DNA from: Streptomyces tagetis
Lineage (GTDB): Bacteria; Actinomycetota; Actinomycetes; Streptomycetales; Streptomycetaceae
Direction: 5' to 3'
Length of the DNA: 64,000 nucleotides
NCBI RefSeq assembly: GCF_018069565.1
Contig: NZ_JAGPNL010000002.1
Location: 248,001-312,000, forward strand
Positions 40,623-48,492 of the stretch are shown piece after piece. The notes beneath the pieces are model-generated. The model was not told the origin of the DNA and searched no databases. It worked only from the letters and a program-made list of their open reading frames with translations. Position numbers and translations under genes: made by a program. Position 1 is the stretch's first letter. Every line of letters starts with the position of its first letter.

Positions 40623-42650
40623 TCAGCACGTCAGCCGGGCCTCGGCCCAGTCGGCGTGGTCGGAGTCGATGCCGTCGCCGCCGTCGGTGACGACGAGCCG
40701 CACCACCTCGGCGCCGGTGACGTCGGCGGTGAGCCGCTGGGCCGGCATCGCGTTGGTCAGGACGCCGGTGGAGGCCACCTCCCTGTCGTCCGCCCAGAGG
40801 TGGAAGGCGACGGTCCCGGCGTCGCCCTTCTCGTCGTCCAGGCCGACCAGGGCGGTGACCTTCTCGCAGGCGCCGCCCGTGTAGTAGGCGACACGGCTCT
40901 CCGCGTGGACGCCGAGCCCGGTGCGGTACACCACGCCGCCGATGGTGAGCGGGTTGCCGTCGCCGGCGGCGCTCTCGCCGTTGCTGGTGTCGCGTTCGAC
41001 GGGGCCCCAGCCGTTGGCGGCCGACAGCCAGGGCAGGGAGCCGAGTTCGGAGGTGCCCGGGGGCGGTGCCGTCACCACGGACGCGGTCAGCGCCAGCACG
41101 GTCTCGGCGCGGGCCCCGGGCGGGCCGTACCGCACCCTGACGGTGAGGTCGTAGGGGCCGGTGGGCGTGGACCGGGGCGGGGTGAGCGTCCAGGCAGTGC
41201 GCAGGGTCCGGCCGGCGGGCAGGGCCGGCGTGACCGACGCTCCGGTGGCCCGTATCCGCCAGCCGGCGGGCCCGTCCAGGGTCACCGAGACCTGCCGGGC
41301 CGCGGTGTTGCCCAGGTCGGTGACGGTGGTGGTCAACGTGGCGGGGGCGCCCGCCTCGACGAGTGCGCTCCCCTCCAGTCCGAGGGCGACGGCGGGCGGG
41401 TACTGCGCCCAGCCGGAGCCGGCGGCGACCCTCAGCAGGACGGTGCCGTGGGCCGGGACGGTGGCCGAGAGGCCGCCCGCGGTGTGGGTGGTGCGGTGCT
41501 GCCACAGGTCCCGCACGGTGTAGCCGCCCGCCTTGGGCAGGCCGACGGCGCCCGCGTCGGTGGTGATCCGCTGCGGTGCGTCGGACTCGTTGAAGAGCGC
41601 CACCGCCCGGCTGCCGTCCCGCATCTCCTTGGCGACGACCCACCGGCCGCCCTCGGAGGAGACCACCCGGCCCTGCCGGCCCAGGGGGTCCTGGTCGACG
41701 GCGACGACCTCCCGGTTGCCGAGGATCTCGAAGGTCTCCGGGGTCGCGGTGCGCAGGTCGGTGCCGATCAGCAGGGGAGCGGCCATGACCGCCCACATGG
41801 AGAAGTGGGTGCGGTACTCGGTGCCGGTCATGCCGCCGTTGCCGACCTCCAGCATGTCCGGGTCGTTCCAGTGGCCGGGCCCGGCGTGGCGGTCCAGGGG
41901 GAGGTTCTGTTTCAGGATCGACAGCATGGAGCCCCAGTCGTCGCTGATGTCGCCGGTGGTGCGCCACAGGTGCCCGACGTCCTCCGCCCACTTCCAGGGC
42001 TCGTTCTCGCCCCATTCGCAGATGCTGTAGACGATGGGCCGTCCGGTGGCGGCCAGGGCGTCGCGCATGGTGGTGTATCGCCGGACGGCGTCCACGCCCT
42101 CGTTGTGGCAGTTGTCGTACTTGAGGTAGTCCACGCCCCAGTCGGCGAACTGCCGGGCGTCGCCGTACTCGTGGCCCAGGGCGCCGGGGAAGCCGGCGTC
42201 GTTGCAGGTCTTGGTGCCCGCGCTGGTGTAGATGCCGAGTTTGAGGCCCTTGGCGTGCACGTAGTCGGCGAGTGCCCCGATGCCGTCGGGGAAGCGCGCG
42301 GGGTCCGGCACCAGCCTGCCGTCGGCGTCCCGCCGGGGCAGCGCCCAGCAGTCGTCGAGGTTGACGTACTCGTACCCGGCGTCCTTGAGGCCCTTGTCGA
42401 CGATGAGGTCCGCGACGCCCTTCACCATCGCCGCGTCGAACTCGGCGCGGCAGTGGGTGGAGTTCCAGTTGTTGAAGCCCATCGGCGGGGTGAGGGCGAG
42501 TCCGTCGCCGGGTGGCGCGGCGGGTTTCCCGGGGGCGGCGGGCGCGGCCAGGGCGGGCGCGGCGAGCCCGGCGGCGCACAGCACGCCCGCGAGGAGCGCC
42601 CCGGCCAGGCGGGCGCGGGGCCGGTGGGGGGAAGGGCGGTATGTCATCAC
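40623..42650 (-). CDS. Secreted alpha-galactosidase, GH27 with C-terminal NPCBM module
   Basis: Hydrolyses terminal alpha-galactosides outside the cell. 675 residues: signal peptide (residues 1-36, ending ALAAPA), then the GH27 barrel with LTPPMGFNNWNSTHC, YEYVNLDDCW, KLGIYTSAGTKTC, the nucleophile in DYLKYDNCHNEG and the acid/base Asp in TTGDISDDWGSM. A C-terminal beta-sandwich of the catalytic unit follows, then a NEW3-like linker domain (about 430-510) and an NPCBM carbohydrate-binding module (SELGSLPWLSAANGWGPVERDTSNG to the end). ATG 42650 or 42647 are both possible. Convergent with the ROK kinase. Confidence 0.94.
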   Translation of the reverse strand: MMTYRPSPHRPRARLAGALLAGVLCAAGLAAPALAAPAAPGKPAAPPGDGLALTPPMGFNNWNSTHCRAEFDAAMVKGVADLIVDKGLKDAGYEYVNLDDCWALPRRDADGRLVPDPARFPDGIGALADYVHAKGLKLGIYTSAGTKTCNDAGFPGALGHEYGDARQFADWGVDYLKYDNCHNEGVDAVRRYTTMRDALAATGRPIVYSICEWGENEPWKWAEDVGHLWRTTGDISDDWGSMLSILKQNLPLDRHAGPGHWNDPDMLEVGNGGMTGTEYRTHFSMWAVMAAPLLIGTDLRTATPETFEILGNREVVAVDQDPLGRQGRVVSSEGGRWVVAKEMRDGSRAVALFNESDAPQRITTDAGAVGLPKAGGYTVRDLWQHRTTHTAGGLSATVPAHGTVLLRVAAGSGWAQYPPAVALGLEGSALVEAGAPATLTTTVTDLGNTAARQVSVTLDGPAGWRIRATGASVTPALPAGRTLRTAWTLTPPRSTPTGPYDLTVRVRYGPPGARAETVLALTASVVTAPPPGTSELGSLPWLSAANGWGPVERDTSNGESAAGDGNPLTIGGVVYRTGLGVHAESRVAYYTGGACEKVTALVGLDDEKGDAGTVAFHLWADDREVASTGVLTNAMPAQRLTADVTGAEVVRLVVTDGGDGIDSDHADWAEARLTC

Positions 42651-42847
42651 GTTCCTCCGATTCCGCGGCGGGTGGAACGGCAGGAGCCCGCACGGGCCGA
42701 CATGGTCACGTCAGTCCGTGTGGGTGTTTACGTTAGGACGTGTAGGACTGTGTTGGAAGAGGGTGGGTGTTGGGGATTTTCGGCCGTCCGGGCGGTCGCT
42801 CGCGGGGGCACCCGTGACCCCGGGGGCGCCCCGCAGTTGATCCCGGC

Positions 42848-43045
42848 ATGAAGAAGCGCAGCATGCTCGCCATCGCCTCCCTCGCCACCGGCTTCGTCGT
42901 CGCGGCCATCACCCCGTCGCACGCGGCCCCCGGCCAACTCCCGCTCTCCCTCGACGTCGAGGACACCCTCAGCACCGTCGAGCAGACCGTGGCGACCGAC
43001 AGCCTTACCCTGGACGAGAACACCCTCGGGCAGCTCGGCGGCTGA
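42848..43045 (+). CDS. Small secreted peptide of unknown function
   Basis: 65 residues: a clear signal peptide (MKKRS, then [19 protein letters not shown], cleavage after AHA) and an acidic mature peptide of about 39 residues. That peptide has no Cys, is rich in Leu/Thr/Asp and ends LGQLGG. It is not a chaplin (no matching motif) and lacks cysteines for lanthionine or disulfides. Codon pattern is typical of real Streptomyces genes (GC third positions), and a strong terminator follows. No obvious ribosome site. It sits between divergent alpha-galactosidase and the AAA-NUDIX gene. Confidence 0.75.
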   Translation: MKKRSMLAIASLATGFVVAAITPSHAAPGQLPLSLDVEDTLSTVEQTVATDSLTLDENTLGQLGG

Positions 43046-43065
43046 CCCGCACCACCCGTGGCCGC

Positions 43066-43100
43066 GGCGCCGGTGCCCCTCGTCCGGGGGCGCCGGCGCC
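43066..43100 (+). terminator. Terminator of the small peptide gene
   Basis: GGCGCCGGTGCCCC (43066-43079) pairs with GGGGCGCCGGCGCC (43087-43100), a 14-bp stem with one G-T pair and a seven-base loop, 21 bases after the stop. Confidence 0.85.
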
Positions 43101-43185
43101 GTTGTCACAGGTACTCAACTGCACCTGGTTTCCGTGGCAGGGTGAAACGGGCAAGCCACAGGGGGCCAACAGCAGAGGGGGAACC

Positions 43186-44226
43186 GTGATCGTCTGGATC
43201 AACGGTGCGTTCGGTGCGGGAAAGACGACGACCGCACGGGAACTGATCGACCTGATCCCGCACAGCACGCTCTTCGACCCCGAGGTGATCGGCGGGGCGC
43301 TCACGCACCTGCTGCCGCCCAAGCGCCTCGCCGAGGTGGGCGACTTCCAGGACCTCCCGGTCTGGCGCCGTCTCGTGATCGACACGGCGGCCGCGATGCT
43401 CGCGGAGTTCGGCGGGACCCTCGTGGTCCCCATGACCCTGCTGCGGCAGGAGTACCGCGACGAGATCTTCGGCGGCCTCGCCGCCCGCCGCATAGCGGTC
43501 CGGCATGTGCTCCTGGCCCCGGCGGAAACGATCCTGCGGGAGCGGATCGCCCGCCGGGAGGTCCCCCCGGACCCGCCCGAGGCGGAGCTGAGCGTCCGTC
43601 AGTGGTCCTACGACCACATCGAGCCCTACCGGGCGGCCCTCGCCTCCTGGCTCACCGCCGACGCCCATCCCGTCGACACCGGCGGCCTCACCCCGTACGA
43701 GGCGGCCGTGCGCATCGCGGACGCGGTCGGCGCCGGGACGGTGCCCGCCTGCGACATCGTGCAGACGCCCGAGCCGACCGCCGAGACCGTCGCCGCCGGT
43801 GTCCTCCTCTTCGACGAGCACGACCGGGTCCTCCTGGTCGACCCGACGTACAAGCCCGGCTGGGAGTTCCCCGGCGGTGTCGTGGAACCGGGCGAGGCGC
43901 CCGCCCGCGCCGGGATGCGCGAGGTCGCCGAGGAGACCGGCATCCGCCTCGACGACGTGCCCGCCCTGCTGGTCGTCGACTGGGAGCCGCCCCGGCCGCC
44001 CGGCTACGGCGGTCTGCGCCTGCTCTTCGACGGCGGCCGGCTCGGTGCCGCCCAGGCCGACGGCGTACTGCTGCCGGGGCCCGAACTGCGCGACTGGCGC
44101 TTCGTCACCGAGGACGAGGCCGCCGGCCTGCTGCCCCCGGTGCGCTACGAGCGCCTGCGCTGGGCCCTGCGCGCCCGCGAGCGCGGCGCCGCGCTGTACC
44201 TGGAGTCCGGGGTCCCCGTCGGCTGA
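43186..44226 (+). CDS. Fusion of a TmrB-like P-loop ATPase and a NUDIX hydrolase
   Basis: 346 residues. The N-terminal half (1-180) is a small P-loop kinase-like domain: [24 protein letters not shown] (Walker A), [41 protein letters not shown] and [20 protein letters not shown]. These resemble tunicamycin-resistance TmrB and related AAA proteins. The C-terminal half (195-340) is a NUDIX domain with an intact box, [24 protein letters not shown], that should cleave a nucleoside diphosphate-linked substrate. GTG 43186 is chosen because GAGGGGGAACC precedes it. The fusion may detoxify or recycle a nucleotide-like compound (inference). Confidence 0.85.
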   Translation: MIVWINGAFGAGKTTTARELIDLIPHSTLFDPEVIGGALTHLLPPKRLAEVGDFQDLPVWRRLVIDTAAAMLAEFGGTLVVPMTLLRQEYRDEIFGGLAARRIAVRHVLLAPAETILRERIARREVPPDPPEAELSVRQWSYDHIEPYRAALASWLTADAHPVDTGGLTPYEAAVRIADAVGAGTVPACDIVQTPEPTAETVAAGVLLFDEHDRVLLVDPTYKPGWEFPGGVVEPGEAPARAGMREVAEETGIRLDDVPALLVVDWEPPRPPGYGGLRLLFDGGRLGAAQADGVLLPGPELRDWRFVTEDEAAGLLPPVRYERLRWALRARERGAALYLESGVPVG

Positions 44227-44260
44227 CCCCGCCCCCGCGCGGCCCGCCGGCCGCGACGGC

Positions 44261-44298
44261 GGTGGCCCCGCGCCGCCGAGGGGCGGGGCGGGGCCACC
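44261..44298. terminator. Hairpin between AAA-NUDIX and M20 genes
   Basis: GGTGGCCCCGC (44261-44271) and GCGGGGCCACC (44288-44298) form an 11-bp perfect stem in the gap between convergent genes. Confidence 0.75.
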
Positions 44299-44318
44299 GT
44301 ACGCGGGCCGCGACGGGC

Positions 44319-45674
44319 TCAGCCGGCCGCGTAGTTGCGCAGGAAGAGCGCCTCCGCCACCGACAGCCGCTCCAGCTCGTCGGGGCTGACGCTCTCGTCG
44401 ACGGCGTGGATCTGCGCCTCCGGCTCGCTCAGGCCGATCAGCAGGATCTCGGCCCGCGGGTACAGCGAGGCGAGGGTGTTGCAGAGCGGGATCGAGCCGC
44501 CCTGGCCGGCGTACTGCATCTCCTCGCCCGGGTATGCCACGGCCATCGCCTCCGCCATGGCCTTGTACGCCGGGCTGCTGGTGTCGGCGCGAAACGCCTG
44601 GCCCTGGCCGACCTGTTCGACCTCCACCCGCGCGCCCCACGGCGTGTGCGCCTCCAGGTGCGCCCGGAGCAGTCCGGTGGCCTCCACGGCGTCCACGCCC
44701 GGCGGCACCCGCAGGCTCACCAGCGCGCGGGCGCCCGCCTGCACCGAGGGGGTCGCGCCCACCACCGGCGGGCAGTCGATGCCGAGCACCGTGACGGCCG
44801 GCCGCGCCCAGATCCGGTCGGCGACCGTGCCCGAGCCGATCAGGCCCACGCCGTCGAGCACCCGGGCGTCCTTGCGGAACTGCTCCTCGTCGTACTGGAG
44901 TCCGTCCCAGTGGCTGTCCCCGGCGAGTCCGTCGACGGTCGTGGAGCCGTCCTCGGCGCGCAGCGAGTCCAGTAGGCGGATCAGCGCGGCCAGCGCGTCC
45001 GGGGCGGCGCCGCCGAACTGGCCGGAGTGCAGGTTGCCTTCGAGGGTGTCGACGCGCACCCGGACCAGGGTCATGCCGCGCAGCGTGGTGGTGACCGTGG
45101 GCAGCCCGACCCGGAAGTTGCCCGCGTCGCCGATGACGATGGTGTCGGCCTCCAGCAGCTCCGGGTGCTGCTCGGCGTACCGCTCCAGACCGCCCGTGCC
45201 CTGCTCCTCGGAGCCCTCGGCGATCACCTTGACGTGCACCGGCACGCCGCCGTTCGCCTTGAGGGCGCGCAGCGCGAGCAGGTGCATGAGCACCCCGCCC
45301 TTACAGTCGGCGGCCCCGCGCCCGTACCAGCGGCCGTCGCGCTCGGTCAGCTCGAAGGGCGGCGAGGTCCAGGCGGCCTCGTCCAGCGGGGGCTGCACGT
45401 CGTAGTGGGCGTACAGGAGGACGGTGCGCGCGCCCTCGGGGCCGGGCAGGTGGCCGTAGACCGACTGGGTGCCGTCCGGTGTGTCGAGCAGGGCCACGTC
45501 CTGGAAGCCCTCCGCGCGCAGCGCGTCGGCGACCCAGCCGGCGGCGGCCTCGCTCTCCTCGCGCGGGAACTGGTCGAAGTCCGCCACCGACTTGAAGGCC
45601 ACCAGGGCGGTGAGCTCCTCCTTCGCCCTGGGCATCAGCGAGGCGACGGTCTCGGCGACCGGGTTCGACGACAT
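44319..45674 (-). CDS. M20-family metallopeptidase (dipeptidase)
   Basis: Zinc amino- or dipeptidase of 451 residues. The first metal His/Asp is in VLLYAHYDVQPP, the bridging Asp in WYGRGAADCKGG, the catalytic Glu pair in IAEGSEEQGTGG, and the dimerisation domain runs from MTLVRVRVDTLEGNLHSGQFGG. The last metal His is in SEPEAQIHAVDESVSPDEL. No signal peptide. ATG 45674 is preceded by CAGGGAGCG. Convergent with the AAA-NUDIX gene and divergent from the geranylgeranyl-reductase-like gene. Confidence 0.93.
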   Translation of the reverse strand: MSSNPVAETVASLMPRAKEELTALVAFKSVADFDQFPREESEAAAGWVADALRAEGFQDVALLDTPDGTQSVYGHLPGPEGARTVLLYAHYDVQPPLDEAAWTSPPFELTERDGRWYGRGAADCKGGVLMHLLALRALKANGGVPVHVKVIAEGSEEQGTGGLERYAEQHPELLEADTIVIGDAGNFRVGLPTVTTTLRGMTLVRVRVDTLEGNLHSGQFGGAAPDALAALIRLLDSLRAEDGSTTVDGLAGDSHWDGLQYDEEQFRKDARVLDGVGLIGSGTVADRIWARPAVTVLGIDCPPVVGATPSVQAGARALVSLRVPPGVDAVEATGLLRAHLEAHTPWGARVEVEQVGQGQAFRADTSSPAYKAMAEAMAVAYPGEEMQYAGQGGSIPLCNTLASLYPRAEILLIGLSEPEAQIHAVDESVSPDELERLSVAEALFLRNYAAG

Positions 45675-45833
45675 GGGCACGCTCCCTGTAGGTGCGACGT
45701 TGTACCGATGGGGTGGTGCGACCGGGTGCGGTCGCGTCCGCGCCGATCCTCCCACAGCGGCCTGCGACGATGCCCGCCGTAGGATGCGGGGGTCAAGTGC
45801 GGCAGACGTTGTGGATCGGAGCAGTAGACCATC

Positions 45834-47078
45834 GTGAGCAGCGAGAACTCTTCGGCGGACGACGAGCGTCGGGTCTGGGACGTCGTCGTGGTGGGCGCGG
45901 GACCGGCAGGGGCCTCGGCCGCCTACGCGGCGGCGGTCGCGGGACGGCGCGTGCTGGTGCTGGAGAAGGCCGAGCTGCCCCGCTACAAGACGTGCGGCGG
46001 CGGCATCATCGGCCCCTCGCGCGACACCCTGCCCCCCGGCTTCGAGCTGCCCTTCCGCGACCGCGTGCACGCGGTGACCTTCTCGCACAACGGCCGCTTC
46101 ACCCGCACCCGCCGCTCCCGGCAGATGCTGTTCGGACTGGTCAACCGTCCGGAGTTCGACCAACTGCTGGTGGAGCACGCGCAGAAGGCCGGCGCCGAGC
46201 TGCGTACCGGGGTCACGGTGACGCGGGTCGAGCAGCACGGGTCGGCGGTGCCGGACCGGCGCACGGTCGCCGTGGTCCTCCAGGGCGGGGAGACGGTGCT
46301 CGCCCGCGCGGTCGTCGGCGCGGACGGCAGCGCGAGCCGGATAGGAGCCCACGTCGGGGTCAAGCTGGACCAGGTCGATCTGGGTCTGGAGTGGGAGATC
46401 CCGGTGCCGGAGACGGTCGCCGAGGACTGGCAGGGCCGCGTCCTCATCGACTGGGGGCCGATGCCGGGCAGTTACGGCTGGGTCTTCCCCAAGGGCGACA
46501 CGCTGACGGTCGGCGTGATCTCGGCGCGCGGCGAGGGCGCGTCCACCAAGCGGTACCTGGAGGACTTCGTCGGCCGGCTGGGTCTGGCCGGCTTCGAACC
46601 GAGCGTCTCCTCGGGCCACTTGACCCGCTGCCGGGCCGACGACTCGCCGCTGTCGCGCGGCCGGGTGCTGGTGTGCGGGGACGCGGCCGGACTGCTGGAG
46701 CCGTGGACGCGCGAGGGCATCTCCTTCGCGCTGCGCTCCGGGCGGCTCGCGGGGGAGTGGGCGGTGCGGATCGCCGAGGCGCACGACGCGGTGGACGCCC
46801 GCAAGCAGGCCCTCAACTACGCCTTCGCCGTCAAGGCCGGGCTCGGTGTGGAGATGAGCGTCGGCAAGCGGATGCTGGCCATCTTCGCCCGTCGCCCCGG
46901 GTTGTTCCACGCGGCGCTGACCGGTTTCCGGCCCGCCTGGCGGGCGTTCAAGGACATCACGCAGGGCGGGACCACGCTGGGCGAGCTGATGCGCAGTCAC
47001 CCCATGGCGCAGCGGGCGCTGGCCGCCATGGACCGGCGGCCCGCGGAGGCGGCGGAGGGCGAGGTCACTTCCCCCTGA
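45834..47078 (+). CDS. Geranylgeranyl reductase family flavoprotein
   Basis: FAD-dependent reductase of isoprenoid chains, 414 residues. FAD motif WDVVVVGAGPAGASAAYAAAVAGRRVLVLEKAELPRYKTCGGGI (GxGxxG plus the CGGG loop of this family), mid-protein VVGADGSASRIG, and VLVCGDAAGLLEPWTREGISFALRSGRLAGEWA at the FAD phosphate. Likely targets are menaquinone or polyprenyl side chains. GTG 45834 has GGAGCAG ahead. Its 3' end overlaps that of the convergent F420-type reductase gene by 14 bp (47065-47078). Confidence 0.9.
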   Translation: MSSENSSADDERRVWDVVVVGAGPAGASAAYAAAVAGRRVLVLEKAELPRYKTCGGGIIGPSRDTLPPGFELPFRDRVHAVTFSHNGRFTRTRRSRQMLFGLVNRPEFDQLLVEHAQKAGAELRTGVTVTRVEQHGSAVPDRRTVAVVLQGGETVLARAVVGADGSASRIGAHVGVKLDQVDLGLEWEIPVPETVAEDWQGRVLIDWGPMPGSYGWVFPKGDTLTVGVISARGEGASTKRYLEDFVGRLGLAGFEPSVSSGHLTRCRADDSPLSRGRVLVCGDAAGLLEPWTREGISFALRSGRLAGEWAVRIAEAHDAVDARKQALNYAFAVKAGLGVEMSVGKRMLAIFARRPGLFHAALTGFRPAWRAFKDITQGGTTLGELMRSHPMAQRALAAMDRRPAEAAEGEVTSP

Positions 47079-47520
47079 CCCGGATGCGGAAGACGGGGTG
47101 GTCGGGCGCGCAGGCGATGATCTCCTCGTCCGAGGAGCGGGCGGTGACGCCGCGGAAGTACGAGTCGACCTCCCAGCCCCAGCGCTCCAGGTAGGTCCGC
47201 AGGACGGGGAGCTTCTCCGCGTCGGGCAGCTCCTCGGCGGTGAACTTCCGCACCCGGCGTCCGACGCGCAGTTCCCCGCCGCCGGCCGCGCGCATGTTCC
47301 GCACCCACTGGGAGTGGCCTCGCGCGGAGACCAGGTACTGCCGGCCCTCGTAGGTGTGCGGGTTGACCGGGACGCGCTGGACGCGACCGCTGGTGCGGCC
47401 CCGTACGGACAGCTCGGCGGAGCCTGCCACGCTCACTCCGAGCCGGGCCAGCCGGCCGACCAGGCCGTTGAACCACGTGCTGATCCGGCCGCCCTTGAGG
47501 TAGTACGGCGATGACGTCAT
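47065..47520 (-). CDS. Deazaflavin (F420)-dependent nitroreductase/quinone reductase family protein
   Basis: 151-residue split-beta-barrel protein: GLVGRLARLGVSVAGSAELSVRGRTSGRVQRVPVNPHTYEGRQYLVSARGHSQWVRNMRAAGGGELRVGRR. The RGRTSGRVQRVPV and GHSQWVRN signatures are those of the DUF385/Ddn group, which uses reduced coenzyme F420. ATG 47520 is preceded by CAGGAGTG. Divergent from a TetR gene whose inverted-repeat operator lies in the shared promoter region, so TetR control is likely. Substrate unknown. Confidence 0.88.
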   Translation of the reverse strand: MTSSPYYLKGGRISTWFNGLVGRLARLGVSVAGSAELSVRGRTSGRVQRVPVNPHTYEGRQYLVSARGHSQWVRNMRAAGGGELRVGRRVRKFTAEELPDAEKLPVLRTYLERWGWEVDSYFRGVTARSSDEEIIACAPDHPVFRIRVRGK

Positions 47521-47652
47521 GGAGCACTCCTGACAGAGACACGGGTGAGGGGCGGAGGCAGGGGAGAGGCCCCCGTGGGAGAGCGCTGATCTCTTCTGTG
47601 AGCACTGCTCTCGTCCGGGTTCCAGTGTGCACGGTGACCGTGTCCCCGCGCA

Positions 47653-47684
47653 AGAGCGGTGCTCTCGTTTGTGTGCACCGCTCT
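47653..47684. promoter_or_regulatory. TetR operator: perfect 10-bp inverted repeat
   Basis: AGAGCGGTGC (47653-47662) and GCACCGCTCT (47675-47684), 12 bases apart, lie 22-54 bases before the TetR ATG. A related copy GAGCACTGCTCTCGT (47600-47614), matching GAGCGGTGCTCTCGT (47654-47668) in 13 of 15 positions, lies nearer the F420-type reductase. Together they would let TetR control both genes. Confidence 0.65.
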
Positions 47685-47706
47685 GTTTCCGTGGAACACT
47701 GTCCCC

Positions 47707-48399
47707 ATGAGCAGTACCGCACACGGCGCCCGAGCCCGCGCCCGGATCGAGGTCACCGCCGCCATCAAGGACGCGGCCCGCAGACAGCTCGCGGAGGAGG
47801 GTGCCGCCCGGCTCTCGCTGCGGGCGGTGGCCCGCGAACTCGGCCTGGCCTCCTCCGCCCTGTACCGCTACTTCCCGAGCCGCGACGAGCTGCTGACCGC
47901 CCTCATCATCGACGCCTACGACTCCCTCGGCGCCGCCGCCGAGGCGGCCCGCGACGCGGAGGCCGGCGCCCCGCCCGTCGCGCGCTGGGTCGCGGTGTGC
48001 GAGGCCGTCCGCCGCTGGGCGCTGGCGCACCCCCACGAGTGCGCCCTCATCTACGGATCGCCGGTGCCCGGCTACTCCGCCCCGCAGGACACCGTCCCCG
48101 CCGCCGCCCGGGTGGGCCGGGTCTTCTTCGCCCTCACCGCCGAGGCCCACCGGGACGGCGCCCTCGCCCGGTCGGACCTCCCCGCCGAGCTGGCGCCCGA
48201 GGCCGCGCGGATGGCCGCGGACCTCGCCCCCGACCTGCCTCCGGAGACGGTGACCGCGCTCGTCGCCGCCTGGGCCGAGCTGTTCGGGCTGGTCTGCTTC
48301 GAGGTGTTCGGACAGTTCCACCGGGTGGTGGAGGAGCGCGAGCCGTTCTTCCGCCACGCCGCCGAACGCCTCGCCCACGGGGTCGGCCTGCGCCGCTGA
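47707..48399 (+). CDS. TetR-family regulator with TetR_C-type ligand domain
   Basis: 230 residues. Helix-turn-helix: IKDAARRQLAEEGAARLSLRAVARELGLASSALYRYFPSRDELLTALIIDAYDSLG. The ligand domain has VARWVAVCEAVRRWALAHPHECALIYGSPVPGYSAPQDTV, a feature of the TetR group with WHG-type C-terminal domains that regulate nitroreductase-like genes. ATG 47707. Divergent from the F420-type reductase; two related inverted-repeat sites lie between. Confidence 0.92.
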   Translation: MSSTAHGARARARIEVTAAIKDAARRQLAEEGAARLSLRAVARELGLASSALYRYFPSRDELLTALIIDAYDSLGAAAEAARDAEAGAPPVARWVAVCEAVRRWALAHPHECALIYGSPVPGYSAPQDTVPAAARVGRVFFALTAEAHRDGALARSDLPAELAPEAARMAADLAPDLPPETVTALVAAWAELFGLVCFEVFGQFHRVVEEREPFFRHAAERLAHGVGLRR

Positions 48400-48492
48400 C
48401 CGGCCGCCGCGCCCCGCGTACTCCCCAGGGAGTACGCGTGATCACCGCGCGCGGGGGACGCCGCCGGGCGGCACGGTGTCTAGCGTGGGGAC

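Noticed and set aside
42734..42748. Direct repeat TAGGAC with a nine-base period upstream of the alpha-galactosidase
   Set aside because: Too short, and only two copies; resembles no known box closely enough.
39378..42851. A 1157-codon open frame on the plus strand
   Set aside because: It is a shifted frame of the ROK gene followed by antisense of the alpha-galactosidase; Gly/Arg/Val-rich with no domain.
44319..47000. An 893-codon minus-strand frame
   Set aside because: Only 44319-45674 is the M20 peptidase; the extension is antisense to the geranylgeranyl-reductase-like gene.
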